Assembly: GCA_963662175.1 (NCBI GenBank)
Contig: OY759227.1
Location: forward strand, 3,318,501 to 3,382,500
Direction: 5' to 3'
DNA length: 64,000 bases
Source: Aradus depressus
Lineage: Eukaryota; Arthropoda; Insecta; Hemiptera; Aradidae
Position numbers and translations under genes: made by a program. A model generated the notes under the pieces. That model saw nothing but the letters and a program-made list of their open reading frames with translations. It had not been told where the DNA came from and did not search any database. This document shows, in pieces, positions 54,064 to 64,000 of this stretch (positions are counted from its first letter, which is position 1; each line of letters opens with the position of its first letter).

Positions 54064-55731
54064 ATGGGTGATTTTAAACCACCTCGAGAAATGTGTTTTT
54101 CCGGAAATTTGGAGCAAAATTGGTCAAAATGGTACAATAAATTGACAAATTATTTAATAGCCACGGAAAAAACTTCCAAAAGCTCCAAGGTAAAAGCGGC
54201 TATTCTTTTAAATTTAATCGGTGATGAAGGCGAGGAGATTTATAATACGTTCAAATTTTCCACTACAGAGGACAAAAATAATTTTGACGACATTGTTCGA
54301 AAATTTGAGGCTTATTGCAAGGTAAGGAAAAATATCATTTATGAAAGGCACAAATTTTTTAAGTGCACAAGGCTTGAGGAGCAATCGTTAGAAAATTATG
54401 TCACCCAACTGAAGACATTAGCGTCAAACTGTGAATTCGGTGATCAAGAAGAAAACCTAATTCGTGATCAACTTGTACTTCACTTACAAGCAGAGGACCT
54501 CCAAGAAAGAATATTACGACAATCGGACATCGACTTAAACAAAGTGATAGATTTTATTAAAGCAGCTGAAATAAGTAGGCAACAAGTAAAGAATATGCAA
54601 GGTCAGATTCAAATAGATGAAATTAAACAAGGTAAGGCCGAATTTAGTAACTATAAAAATAACAAAGGTCGTTTTCCTTATAAAAATCCAGGTGGAAGGG
54701 ATTCTCATAATGTTAACGAAAATGATACTACTATTTATTTGTGCAAAAAGTGCAACAGAAGGCATAAAGTGAGGAGTTACCCAGCTTATGGCAAGGTGTG
54801 TGCAAAATGTGGCAAGAGGAATCATTTCGCTGTGGGATGTACCGTTAAGGAAATTAAAACTATAAGTACAGACCACTATAGTGATAACGATGATGATGTC
54901 CTACATATCGATGCTGTTGGTAGTAATTTGGATAAGTGTAAAGAATGGAGTAAAGATTTAATCATTAATTCATGTTACAGAGTCAAATTTAAACTGGATT
55001 GCGGGTCTGACGTCAATGTTCTACCTTCAAATCTCTTGCAACTTCTAAAAATTAATAGAATCCACAAGACTGATGTGATTTTGGAAGTTTTTGGCGGCAG
55101 GCAAATCGTCCCAATTGGAGAAATTACACTAAAATGTAAGATTAACCATACTCATGATCCTCAGCACTTCAGGTTTGTAATTTGTGACTCGAATAGCAGC
55201 AAATTTAAACCTATCTTAAGCCTCGATGCTTGTAGGTCGTTAGGATTAATAAGACGAATCGATGCGCTCTGTGAAGCTGAGACGAAAAATGACCTAATAA
55301 AGAAATATGGTGATTTGTTTACAGGTCAGGGCCTACTAAAAGACTACGTATGTCATCTTAAAATTAGAAAGGAGGTTGTTCCAGTAATAAAGCCACCCCG
55401 ACGGGTCCCTCTTTCAGTGAAGAGTAGACTTCTAGACAAACTCAATGAGCTCGAGAAGCAGGGTATTATCACCAAGGCGAAGGGGGAGGCTTCTTGGATC
55501 AGTAATCTCGTGATAGTAGAGAAAAAGGACGGCTCGTTGAGGTTATATATCGACCCTCGAGAACTTAACGAAGCAATAGTTAGAGTCCCAGCGCTATTGC
55601 CGTCCGTGTCTGAAGTTACAGCTCAGTTAAGTGGTAAGTCGATTTTCACTGTGTTGGATCTGAGAGATGGATTTTATAATATTAAACTCGATGAAGAATC
55701 GTCCAACCTTTTGGTGTGTATAAGTTCCTGA
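54064..55731 (+). pseudogene. Gag-protease-RT N-terminus of the 160-bp-LTR Gypsy
   Basis: ATG at 54,064 (MGDFKPPREMCFSGNLEQNW). The capsid region spans about 1-180 (WSKWYNKLTNYLIATEK, YERHKFFKCTRLEEQSLENY, LRQSDIDLNKVIDFIKAAE). A zinc-knuckle pair follows (CKKCNRRHKVRSYP; CAKCGKRNHFAVGC), then an aspartic protease with KLDCGSDVNVLP (the usual D[ST]G reads DCG) and later PILSLDACRSLGL. The RT begins KQGIITKAKGEASWISNLVIV, KKDGSLRLYIDPRELN, FTVLDLRDGFYNI. The frame ends early at 55,731: a small deletion around 55,708 joins the regions either side of the TPFG segment out of frame. The rest continues from 55,716 in another frame. Confidence 0.88.
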
Positions 55732-57746
55732 GGCTTCCTTTTGGTGTCTCCAGTGCACCCGAGGAGTTTCACAGGGTTAACTCGAATAATTTTGGTGACA
55801 TTCCTGGGGTGGTAGTATACATGGATGATTTGTTAATATCAGCGAATTCAGAGAGAGAACACGATGACATTGTTAATAAGGTATTGGAGAGAGCCAGGAA
55901 ACTCAACGTTAAATTTAATAGTGGTAAAGTACAATATAAGAAAAATGAAGTACGGTTTTTGGGTTTCATATTTAATAAGGAGGGTCTGCGGGTGGACCCC
56001 CAAAGAGTCGAGGCAATTAAAGAATTAAATGATCCAAAGAATGTTAAAGAATTACAACAAATATTAGGTGTTTTAAACTACCTGCGATCGTTCATAAAAG
56101 ATTTTGCTGAGTTAACTGCGCCATTTAGAGAGTTACTAAAAAAGTATGTTTGTTGGGGGTGGAGCAGAGAGCACACTCTGGTTTTCGAAAAAATTAAAAA
56201 TATAATTGCGAGAGCGCCAGTACTAAGAAATTTTGATAACAGTCAGGAAATAACAATAGAATGCGACGCGTCTCAATCCGCTATAGGATGCTGTCTAATG
56301 CAAAACAATCAGCCCGTCAGTTATGCGTCCAGGGCATTGACAGACGCTGAAACCCGTTATGGGCAGATCGAAAAAGAACTGTTAGCCTTGGTGTTTGCCA
56401 CGGAAAAATTTCACATTTTTATATACGGTAGAGAAATAAATGTCAAGACTGATCACTTAACGAGCACGGACTTGCTGGATTTTACGCCTAATGATTTGTA
56501 TTTACAGATAAATGAGGTAAGGAAAAAGCAATTTAGAGAACAAACTATGCAAGACAAGGTTCTGAAAGAAATGGTGAAGTATTTCTACGAAGGATGGCCA
56601 GTGTCGAAACAGGTGTCGGATGCGGCTAAGTGGTATTATAAAATGAAAAATGATATACATGTGTCCAATGGACTAGTCTTTCTAAATAAGAAGTTGATCG
56701 TGCCAACAGGATTAAGACAAGAAATGCTTATTAAACTTCACCAAGGGCATTTCGGCATTTCTAAAACTAAAGCCAGGGCGAGACAAATATTTTATTGGCC
56801 CAATATGTGCACTGACATTGAAAATCACATTATTCGCTGCCGCATATGTGAAAAATTCGCTTATAAAAAAGTGAAGGAACCGCTTCTGCCGCATGTCATA
56901 CCAGATTTACCGTACGAAAAGGTAGGTACCGATATATTTGAGTTTGGTGGAAATTCCTACTTAGTAGTGGTTGATTACTCATCTACATGGATAGATGTAG
57001 CAAAGCTGAAAGGGAAAACGGCCAGTGAAGTAGTTAGGGCCTTAAGAGCAATATTTTGTACTCACGGAATACCTAAGGTATTAATATCAGATAATATGCC
57101 TTTCTCTTCGGTAGAATTTATGAAGTTTGCCTCTGCATGGGAGATAGAAGTAAAAACATCTAGCCCTAGATACCCGAAGTCAAACGGGTTGGCCGAAAAG
57201 GCAGTAGGAATTGCTAAGAAACTTATGGCTAAAAGTTATGAGTCTGGCACGCCATTTGAACTGGCCTTGCTGGAACATCACAATACACCAGTGGCAGGGA
57301 TGTCAGCTAATCCAGCTGAAATACTGATGAGTAGAAAAATAAGGTCGTTATTACCGGTGTCAAAAATGAATCTTTATCCTACTCTCTTGCCAAAATCCTT
57401 CTCAGAAGAGAAACGGAGGAGGCAAAATATGTCAAAGTATCACTATGACAAGAGTGCGAAAGAAGGAGATGTATTTACGGAAGGAGACAATGTGGTGGTG
57501 TTTAATAAAACGTGGGAGCCGGCTAAAGTGATCGGAAAATATGAAACACCAAGATCCTTCTTAATTAAGACTGAAAATGGTGCAGTTTTCCGACGAAACA
57601 GTAGTCAGTTAAAACAATCTAAAGTTGTTAGTAAGGGCGGCGAAAATGACGTAACTGGACAAGATGGGCAGGAAGAAAGCAACCCCAGGGATATAAGAAC
57701 TAGGAGTGGAAGAAGAGTGCAGCCACCGCAGAAGTTGGATTTGTGA
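55716..57746 (+). pseudogene. pol: RT-RNase H-integrase of the 160-bp-LTR Gypsy
   Basis: Open for 676 codons. The RT continues with LPFGVSSAPEEFH, active site VVYMDDLLIS, FLGFIFNKEGL and LGVLNYLRSFI. RNase H has IECDASQSAIGCCLMQ, YASRALTDAETRY, EKELLALVFATEKF and VKTDH. Directly after VKTDH the sequence jumps to STDLLDFTPNDLYL, so the end of RNase H and the connection region are missing by an in-frame deletion. The integrase has GHFGISKTKARARQIFYWP, CRICEKF, GTDIFEFGGNSYLVVVDY, LISDNMPFSS and KSNGLAEKAVGIAKK, with the D,D,E triad present, then a C-terminal tail. The type resembles the K02A2.6-like Gypsy proteins common in invertebrates. Confidence 0.9.
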
Positions 57747-57824
57747 AAGTCATAGTGTTTTAAGTGTTCTTTTGTTATTAGGGAACTCGTTTGTTTCAGG
57801 TGCATTATTAACTGAAGGGGAAGA

Positions 57825-57984
57825 TGTGATGTATGTATGTTATGTAGATGGCATTGGAAAAAGGTTACAGGTGACAAGTAAAATATTAGAAAATACATTA
57901 ACAGTTGAGTTGAAAATAATATTGGTTGTGTTTATTTCTATTTCTGTGAACTAACAAGAATCGGTCTTTCATTGATTCAAAACA
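57825..57984 (+). repeat. 3' LTR
   Basis: 160 bp, two differences from the 5' LTR near its start. Confidence 0.93.
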
Positions 57985-57989
57985 AAACC
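57985..57989 (+). repeat. Target-site duplication AAACC, right copy
   Basis: AAACC matches 53,875-53,879. Confidence 0.9.
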
Positions 57990-59490
57990 AACCGCAGTTT
58001 GTGGTGCCGCTTGGAAAGCAACCACCCCCGTAGTACCATTGTGGCAAGCCTTGAGGTCCGGAATGGTAGCGAACCCCTACGGTTTTCCACCAACAGGGTA
58101 AGCGGATCAGAAAACTGAGCCGATCAACATGATGATGAATGGGCCCCCTACCTAGACAACATGCACCTTGCACTTAGCACTTGATCAACTAAAGAGAAGA
58201 GAAGAGCAAAGAACGGGCACATGTCGAGTGATAGAACTCCCACCAGAGTGAGCGGTATTAAGGCGCCTGCCCCACATCAGTCTTTGCAATCGCCTCGTAT
58301 GTTACGTTCAGACCACCGGGAGAGAAATTCTGAAGCCCCATTCTCCAGGCTTATAACGACGAGCAACTCAACCGGTCCCAAACGGTGAGCCGATGTCGGG
58401 TGCTTGTCCCGCACCAAAGGGGAGGGAAGTCCTAAAAGCCCTCCATTCCAACGGTGGTTATACTCGCACCGGAGTAGCCTCTTAATCGACTGATACGACA
58501 CGGGAGAACCAGGCGGGAGAGGTAGTCTTGAATCTAAGCCCCTACTTCAGGACTACGTGGCCTCTTAGTCGGCTTGTACGACACGGGAGGACCAGGCGGG
58601 GAAAGTATTCTTGCGCATCTTCCCCAGGGCAACCAGAGCTACCCGAGCGACACTACGCCAAGGCAACCCTGACCGACGTTGCCTCGTCTGCCTACTCCCT
58701 AGTAGTATCCAGCGGTGGAAAACGTGGATGTGAGGTCGTCTTGTTCAACATAGGCTTAGTCGACAAGGGGAGTGCTCAGTTCCCCTGTATCCTACCGTCG
58801 ATATAATCGCATAATGAACCTTCCAATCAAGCAACATGGCGTCCACCCTAGGCTTCCCGCCAGTAGGTAGGGACATGAAGCGAGTGAAAGATTAAATATA
58901 ATATACAGTGAAGAAGTCCCTGTTCCCGAGAAAGTACCTGGCCCGCAGACCCTCCCTTTCCCGAGATCCACCGTAGGGAGGTCAATTGGGGACATCTACC
59001 TACTACTAGCTCCGATTCCCGACCAGACCACTCCAGTATCCTTGCCTGTCAGGTCGGGTTCCGGCAACACACAGCCACTACGAATTCAACCGCAATTGGT
59101 GGTGCCGCTTGTAAAGCAAGCCACCTCCCGTAGTACCGTACAAGTACGGATGTATGTACACCCATAGGCTCGGAATGGCCACTAGCCCGGGGTGGCTGAT
59201 GTTGTTGCCATCCCTACAGTTTTCCATTCCCTCTTAAGACGAAGTGGGGTCTTATCCCGTCTTAAGCCGAGGTGGATGCATCCGTAGCATTTCGACGCCG
59301 CTCCGCGCCCTCGCGAACCGCCTTCTCTATATCTTCTTCTCGTGTATTCTCCGCTTGCTCTTCCTACGGGTTTTCTCTGCACCCCTCACCCTTCCAAGTC
59401 TTCTTCTTCTTTTATAATCATCACTTCATCATACTTCTTCCATACTATCTTCTTGTCTTTTCTCCAACTTACGGCTCCTGTATCACCACT
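57990..59490 (-). mobile_element. GC-rich non-coding block, probably LINE 3' region with internal repeats
   Basis: Continuation of 53,645-53,879 across the Gypsy insertion. It contains two repeats. A roughly 110-bp unit at 57,975-58,095 recurs at 59,066-59,230 (GCCACTACGA, GTGGTGCCGCTTG, CCCGTAGTACC, GGTTTTCCA). A 54-bp unit at 58,470-58,523 recurs at 58,559-58,612 (GCCTCTTA.TCG.CT..TACG, ACACGGGAG.ACCAGGCGGG). No long frame is present. It lies directly after the R1-type ORF1 on the minus strand, where ORF2 should be, so ORF2 appears deleted. Confidence 0.5.
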
Positions 59491-59492
59491 AT

Positions 59493-60026
59493 TTAATCAT
59501 ATTTAGTTTTCGCCTGCATCCTCTTCTTTTGTATAACCTTACATGGACACCCTCCCCATGTTACCGGATGATCCACCTCCCTGTATCCTACTCTTTTACA
59601 ATTTCCACAATTTTTGTTCTCTTTAATCTTCTTACAGCTGACAACGTGATGTCCTTCATCCCCACAATGGCTACACGTAATTACCCTCCTGCAGAATCTA
59701 CTCTGATGACCCAATCCTTGGCATCTGAAGCACCTAACAACTCCTAAATATTCCCTCATTCTACATACTCGCAGTCCCAAATAAATTATTCCATCCTTTA
59801 AAAATCTATTATACAATCTCGGCGTTACCTGCAATACCCACGCTCTCGTTTGATATCCTCTTGGACCCATTATAAATCTTGGTTCAATTTCCGCTCTTAT
59901 TTCATCTTCTTTATTATATCTGGATTCCTTAACCCAATAGCCTTAACCAAGTCCCCTTCCTCTATTTCTACATCCACATCATGGATTACCACTCTAAGAT
60001 TTTGCAACGGCAATTCTCCATCTACT
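59493..60026 (-). pseudogene. R1-superfamily ORF1, C-terminal zinc-knuckle part
   Basis: Minus strand after the piggyBac element: LPLQNLRVVIHDVDVEIEEG and later PRFIMGPRGYQTRAWVLQVT, LKDGIIYLGLRVCRMREYLG. Three knuckles follow: CFRCQGLGHQSRFC, CSHCGDEGHHVVSC and CGNCKRVGYREVDH...C. It ends at 59,493. Knuckles of this spacing close the gag of R1, TRAS and related LINEs. The frame matches the upstream part once the inserted element is set aside. Confidence 0.8.
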
Positions 60027-60030
60027 TTAA
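60027..60030. repeat. TTAA target duplication, left copy
   Basis: TTAA, repeated at 61,324-61,327. Confidence 0.85.
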
Positions 60031-60285
60031 CCCTTAAGCCCTCACGTCGGGTCAATATGACCCGACGAGTTTTTCTTTTCGAGTTTTACTTGTTTTCACG
60101 CGGTTTTGGCTGAAGGAACCCCCTCTCTATTCCTCTAGTTTTTCATCTAGTTTCGTTTAGTGTTGGATTTGACTCCGTACAGTTCGTACACTCCGCAAAA
60201 CCGCTGATTTGACCAGACGTATTTCTGCCATTCATTATACTTATACTTTTTATAGTCTCTCCTTTTCATTACTTGATTTTAGATT

Positions 60286-60775
60286 ATGAATAAAATTTTT
60301 GTAACTGACGAGAAGATCAGGCAAGAGCTAGAGAGTCAGAATCTAGAGGAGCCTATCACCATGGACTTGGATCCAAATGATTCGGCCGAAGAAGACGAAG
60401 ATCAAGAGTGACATCGAATCCGATATTGAAATGGTTCTAAACGATGCTGAATCAGATTACGACGGGTCAGGAATAAACACATATGTAATATTCAAGCACA
60501 ATAAGCGACATCATGAGATTGGTAAACAATTAACCGGTACAGAATACTTAGGAAACCTGGCACATCAATTGGTTAGTGTGCACGTTGCAAAACGTTCCCA
60601 AAATACTCATCTCCCAAAAACTTTTAAGACAAAAAATGAAATTTTATTTGGAAGGACAGTGAATACTAATATTGGACTCAGCAGAACAGCAATCGGATGA
60701 TACTCTACCACGCAAACGGCGTGGATGCCATGTTTGCCCCAGTACAATGGACACGAAGTACAACCAAATTTGACT
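60286..60775 (+). pseudogene. piggyBac transposase remnant
   Basis: An ATG at 60,286 (MNKIFVTDEKIRQELESQNL) opens an acidic N-terminal region typical of piggyBac transposases. After a frameshift near 60,405 the frame continues to about 60,700 with TEYLGNLAHQLVSVHVAKRS, which resembles the C-terminal part of the domain. A further frame change leads to KRRGCHVCPSTMDTKYNQI, the start of the C-terminal cysteine-rich domain, cut short. The catalytic Asp region is absent. Confidence 0.65.
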
Positions 60776-60779
60776 GATG

Positions 60780-61260
60780 ACAATTTTGATATATATTTAT
60801 ATTTTTTATCAAGGTTATCACTATACCTAAAGGTTATAGAAAGAAAGTTACCCGAAAATTGTGATTTATTGTTTACTTTAAACAAAATAGGATCATTTTG
60901 TACATATTTGTGAGACAGACATCGCAGGAAAATGCAAATTTTCTCTTGAATTTTTTAGAACTTTGTGTAAAAATATTTGGCCTAAACTTTTTTTTAAACT
61001 TTTCTACTACATTCATTGTTGCTAAAGTAAAAAGTTTCATTGATGTAATAGTTTTTTGTATTTAATACATTTTATTAAAGTTACCTGTTTTTCAAAAAAG
61101 TTGTGTTACAGAAAGTTTTTAAAACTGAAGAAAAAAGTGTAATACATTTTTTTTTGCAATAATTTTTTTTTTACCCTTAAAACGAATGTTTGTCTTAATA
61201 TAAAATGTAATAATTGTATTCATTTATTGCATATTAATTATTAGGCAATTATTTATAATT
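60780..61260. other. piggyBac 3' non-coding part
   Basis: AT-rich, without recognisable genes, inside the transposon. Confidence 0.5.
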
Positions 61261-61323
61261 TTCGGGTCACATTGACCCGACGTGAGTGCTTATGTCCCAG
61301 GTAACAAGGTGAGTGCTTAAGGG

Positions 61324-61327
61324 TTAA
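61324..61327. repeat. TTAA target duplication, right copy
   Basis: TTAA, matching 60,027-60,030. Confidence 0.85.
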
Positions 61328-62565
61328 AACCCAGTTCTTCCATAATTTTCATTTTCCTTATCTTCCCTATGTCTTCTACATCGTGTACTTCTAAAACAAA
61401 CTTCTTTCCTTGTCTCCTAAATGATCTTACTCGTACATTTCCTTCTTTAGGTTCTAAGCACTTTACTAATTCAGCCCTTTCCTTCCCACTTGGTACCTTA
61501 CCAGTAACCTCAACTATTATATTCGGACCCCTTTTCAACCCTGGTTTTCCTCTTCTCACTACCTCACTCCATTGTTCTTCTTCTGCCTGCATTAACTCTA
61601 CGTCCATTGGTTCTGCATATCGAATCTCCTTTTTCTGATCCTCCATCCTTCTTACTCCCTCTGCTACTATCTTTTTATCTTCTAACTCCATTCCACCTAG
61701 TTTGTCTTCTAATTTCTGAATTTCCTTCACCACTACACTCATTTCCTGAAAGTTTACGCTTAGTACCATCTGTGCTAACCCTTGGACCATTTCTTTCACT
61801 TCCCCTATTGCTCCCGTTTCTTGTACACTCACCATTCCTCCTATTATTTTCTCAATATTCTTAACCCCGGTCACTATTTCCTTAGTTTCTTCAATACTAA
61901 CTTCCTTATCCAGTTTTTTCAACTTATCTTCTGTTCCTTTTATATGCTCCTTGACACTCTTCCAACTATCTACTATACTTCTTTGGTGCTCTAGTATACC
62001 TTTATCCCTACTCTCTATCTTCTCTAATTTCTTCATTAACTCCTTTTGACTTTTCCCTACTTCCTCTTGAACCTTCTTCTCTAGATCTTTTGTTCTATTT
62101 CTAACTCCGTTTTCTATTCTCTCCACGTCCCCTTGTCGTTGAGTGTCTTCGGCTTCTATTATATTTCTACATTTCTCAACTTCCCCTTCAACTCTTACCT
62201 CCAACATTTTACCCTCTTCTCTTATATTACCCAGGGCTTCCTCTATCCTATCTAAACGTTTACTTAATTCTCCTTGTTCATCGAACATGATCATTCTTAC
62301 TCTGTCTTCTATTGCCACCAATCTATCTATTGCCACCAACCATTCTGTTATACTCTTCTATAAAATCCCCATGTGCTTCTGTTACTTTCGCTATTCTACT
62401 ATTAAAGAATTTTCCATGTTTTTCCATGGAGAAGTTCGCCTTCATGTAACGACTTATTTCGCCAACAGCATCTTCCAGTTTCTTTGTACATATATCCAGT
62501 CTATCCCGCCTTCCTATTGTTTCTAATCCTTCTCTTTCCCTCCAGTCTGGTGACTCTAAAGACAT
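61328..62565 (-). pseudogene. R1-superfamily ORF1, N-terminal coiled-coil part
   Basis: ATG at 62,565 (MSLESPDWREREGLETIGRR). A frameshift occurs near 62,330, next to an 18-bp tandem duplication (ATTGCCACCAATCTATCT). The next 340-codon frame is dominated by charged heptads over about 200 residues (coiled coil), then EEEQWSEVVRRGKPGLKRGP and an RRM-like segment (VRVRSFRRQGKKFVLEVHDV) up to the piggyBac insertion. It continues at 60,026. A minus-strand leader of 70 bp separates the start from the 3' tail of the next LINE. Confidence 0.78.
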
Positions 62566-62638
62566 CGTTCTTCGTCTTTTATCTGTCCTATCAGGTGTTG
62601 AGCAAACCTATCCCTCTCCCACTCCAACTGAATGGAGC

Positions 62639-62914
62639 ATGAGTAGGGGTGTTATGTTATGAGTGACCGTGAGTAGAAATAATAACATGCTTTTTTTTTT
62701 TTTTTCACAAGATAAACAACCACCACCTTTATTATAAGCTACTTACTACTAACATGAGTGGATGATGATAAGGTGAAAGGGAGCATGAATATCATGAGTA
62801 GAGATGATGGATTATGAGTGACAGTGAGTAGGAATAATAACATGCATTTTTTTTTTTTCTCCAACCATCACCAGAAAAACAACCACCACCTTTATTATAA
62901 GCTACTTACTACTA
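62639..62914 (-). repeat. Tandem LINE 3' tails, each with poly(A)
   Basis: Two units (62,639-62,753 and 62,754-62,914) share AATAATAACATGC, a T run (the minus-strand poly(A)) and ACAACCACCACCTTTATTATA + AGCTACTTACTACTA. On the minus strand the second unit is the 3' UTR of the RT to its right; the first is an extra tail. Confidence 0.8.
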
Positions 62915-62922
62915 TATACAGA

Positions 62923-64000
62923 CTAATCGTTAATGACCAGCATGCGCCGCTCTCTCCGCCTCTCGAAAACGAATCTCGAAAAGGTCTTGAGAGCCTCGTA
63001 GGTCTCCTGGTCCGAGATCCTTCTCCTGAAAAGTGTAGCCTCCACCAAGAGTCGGGCACCAATCCTCCGCACAAGGTCTCTCCTGAGATCGTCGTACTCT
63101 GGGCAATCTATCAGTACATGGCTGGAGGTCTCTGTCTCGCCGCATGCACATATGTTGATGTGGGATAGACCAAACTTTGCAAGTTGCTCATTGAACGGGC
63201 CATGCCCCGTGGTGAAGCAAGTGATCTGGTACGACATTTCCATTGGAACCTGTTTCGTGAAAAATCCCACATGGGGGAAGAAACGTGCAGTGACCCTACC
63301 TGTCTGGCTTTGGACCCACTTCTCCTGCCAGCGTTCCTGGAGCAGCAGATCCAATGTCCTTCTGCGATCCTTGATCAGCCAAGGAAGGGAATCTTCGGGA
63401 GTGCCCGGCTATATAGCCTCGAGGGCCAGGCCGTGATAGCGCTCCACGACTCCATGCCGGGGTGGTACCGTATGACCGATCGTATGACTTCCAGATCCAT
63501 TGGTCTGCATCCCGTGAGAACCTGCAAAGCATCTGTTGACACAGTCCTACATGCCCTAGTCATCAAAAGGAGGAAAAGCCTCTGAGTGGCAAGCAGTTGA
63601 CGAACTATATGCGACTTTCCCACTCGTGATACCCATACGGATGCGCAATAGCAAACCATGGCAACACAAATGGCACGGTACATCAGTCCAACCACATTAC
63701 CCTTCAGTCCCCAGTCGCGGCGAGTGACCCTAAAAAGCTGTCCGGCTACCGACCTGGTACGCTCCCTGACCTCCTTGACGTGAGGCAGAAAGGAGAGCTT
63801 GTTATCAAAGATAACTCCCAAGTACTTCACCTGACGCACCCACTTCAGATTGACGTTTCCGAAGGAGACCACAGGGGGCCTTTCGTCATTTAAACTACCC
63901 TTCAGGAGCATGCCGACCGTCTTTGACTTGGAGATGGTGAGCTAATGCCGCGAGCACCAGTCCTGGATGCTGGCCACTATGGTGGTGGCCTTCGCTTCCA
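62923..64000 (-). pseudogene. R1-clade reverse transcriptase, C-terminal part (runs off window)
   Basis: From the right edge: IQDWCSRH, an in-frame TAG near 63,943, then SKSKTVGMLLKG, VRQVKYLGVIFDNKLSFLPH, CYCASVWVSRVGKSHIVRQL, QRLFLLLMTRACRTVSTDAL and LTGCRPMDLE. A frameshift near 63,375 leads to WQEKWVQSQTGRVTARFFPH, TGHGPFNEQLAKF and the C-terminal knuckle CACGETETSSHVLIDCPEYD, ending at 62,923. This RT thumb plus CCHC tail is characteristic of the R1/TRAS/LOA group. The catalytic core lies outside the window. A 3' UTR with poly(A) follows at once. Confidence 0.85.

Larger units (their letters stand above)
53880..57984 (+). mobile_element. Gypsy/Ty3 retrotransposon with 160-bp LTRs
   Basis: 4,105 bp, bounded by a 5-bp duplication (AAACC). 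LTRs 53,880-54,039 and 57,825-57,984 begin TGTGATGTATG and end ATTCAAAACA; they differ at about two positions. The primer-binding site follows the 5' LTR at once; a purine tract (GAAGGGGAAGA) precedes the 3' LTR. Gag, protease, RT, RNase H and integrase are present, without env. Two deletions in pol make it defective although the LTRs are nearly identical. Confidence 0.93.
60031..61323 (+). mobile_element. piggyBac transposon, internally deleted
   Basis: 1,293 bp flanked by TTAA. Terminal inverted repeats begin CCCTTAAGC.CTCAC at both ends, with an inner inverted GTCGGGTCA.(A/T)TGACCCGA motif near each end. TTAA targeting and CCC-starting ends are piggyBac hallmarks. The internal sequence keeps only the two ends of a transposase. 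Confidence 0.88.

Noticed and set aside
58528..58806. 92-codon plus-strand ORF in the GC-rich block
   Set aside because: It overlaps tandem repeat units, has no recognisable motif, and fits random open frames in GC-rich DNA.
62818..63585. Plus-strand ORFs of 94-133 codons
   Set aside because: They are antisense shadows of the R1-type RT and its 3' UTR.

Overview
This window looks like a piece of an arthropod, probably insect, nuclear genome that is almost entirely layered transposable elements. It is AT-rich with many simple repeats. The best taxonomic clue is a 28S rRNA fragment on the minus strand (about 52,320-53,626) joined to a poly(A) tail exactly at the R1 target site, because R1 elements are known from arthropods. 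A hemipteran host is only a guess. I found no convincing single-copy host gene.

Layout. 1-12,441: LTR retrotransposon remnants with long LTRs (TGA...TTACA) and coiled-coil gag-like reading frames on the minus strand. They are interrupted by a decayed RTE-type LINE (about 1,030-4,130) and by a nearly intact RTE-type LINE (6,678-9,929) with an 11-bp target duplication. 12,690-13,400: a two-unit tandem repeat, a 274-bp palindromic MITE-like element and a 22-nt G run. 14,010-18,793: a Penelope-like element with an inverted partial copy, a direct pseudo-LTR, a full reverse transcriptase and a GIY-YIG endonuclease one frame away. 18,838-20,240: a 5'-truncated LINE with RNase H. 22,195-26,480: a nearly complete Jockey-type LINE on the minus strand. 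26,660-30,800: tandem repeats, a tRNA-derived SINE and otherwise anonymous sequence.

30,987-48,900: the remains of a Maverick/Polinton. From left to right it carries DNA polymerase B (minus), a PLA2-like protein (minus), an A32-type packaging ATPase, a conserved Polinton structural-type protein, a RING protein, a fibre-like repeat protein and an integrase with a long C-terminal extension (plus). At the right edge are two tandem paralogous small genes on the minus strand, each with its own TATA box and a predicted intron. PolB is split by a CsRn1-like Gypsy element (31,655-36,433) plus a solo-LTR-like sequence. The ATPase is split by a 5.4-kb non-autonomous LTR element (39,206-44,580) with ACCA target duplications and 1.6-kb LTRs.

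49,000-64,000: rDNA-associated debris. It holds repeated LINE 3' tails, the 28S fragment with its R1-site junction, and a GC-rich LINE 3' region interrupted by a Gypsy element with near-identical 160-bp LTRs (53,880-57,984). Beyond it is an R1-superfamily ORF1 split at a TTAA by an internally deleted piggyBac element (60,031-61,323), then a tandem pair of LINE 3' tails, then the C-terminal part of an R1-type reverse transcriptase running off the right edge. The elements do not form one pathway; insertion order can be read from nesting and target duplications.
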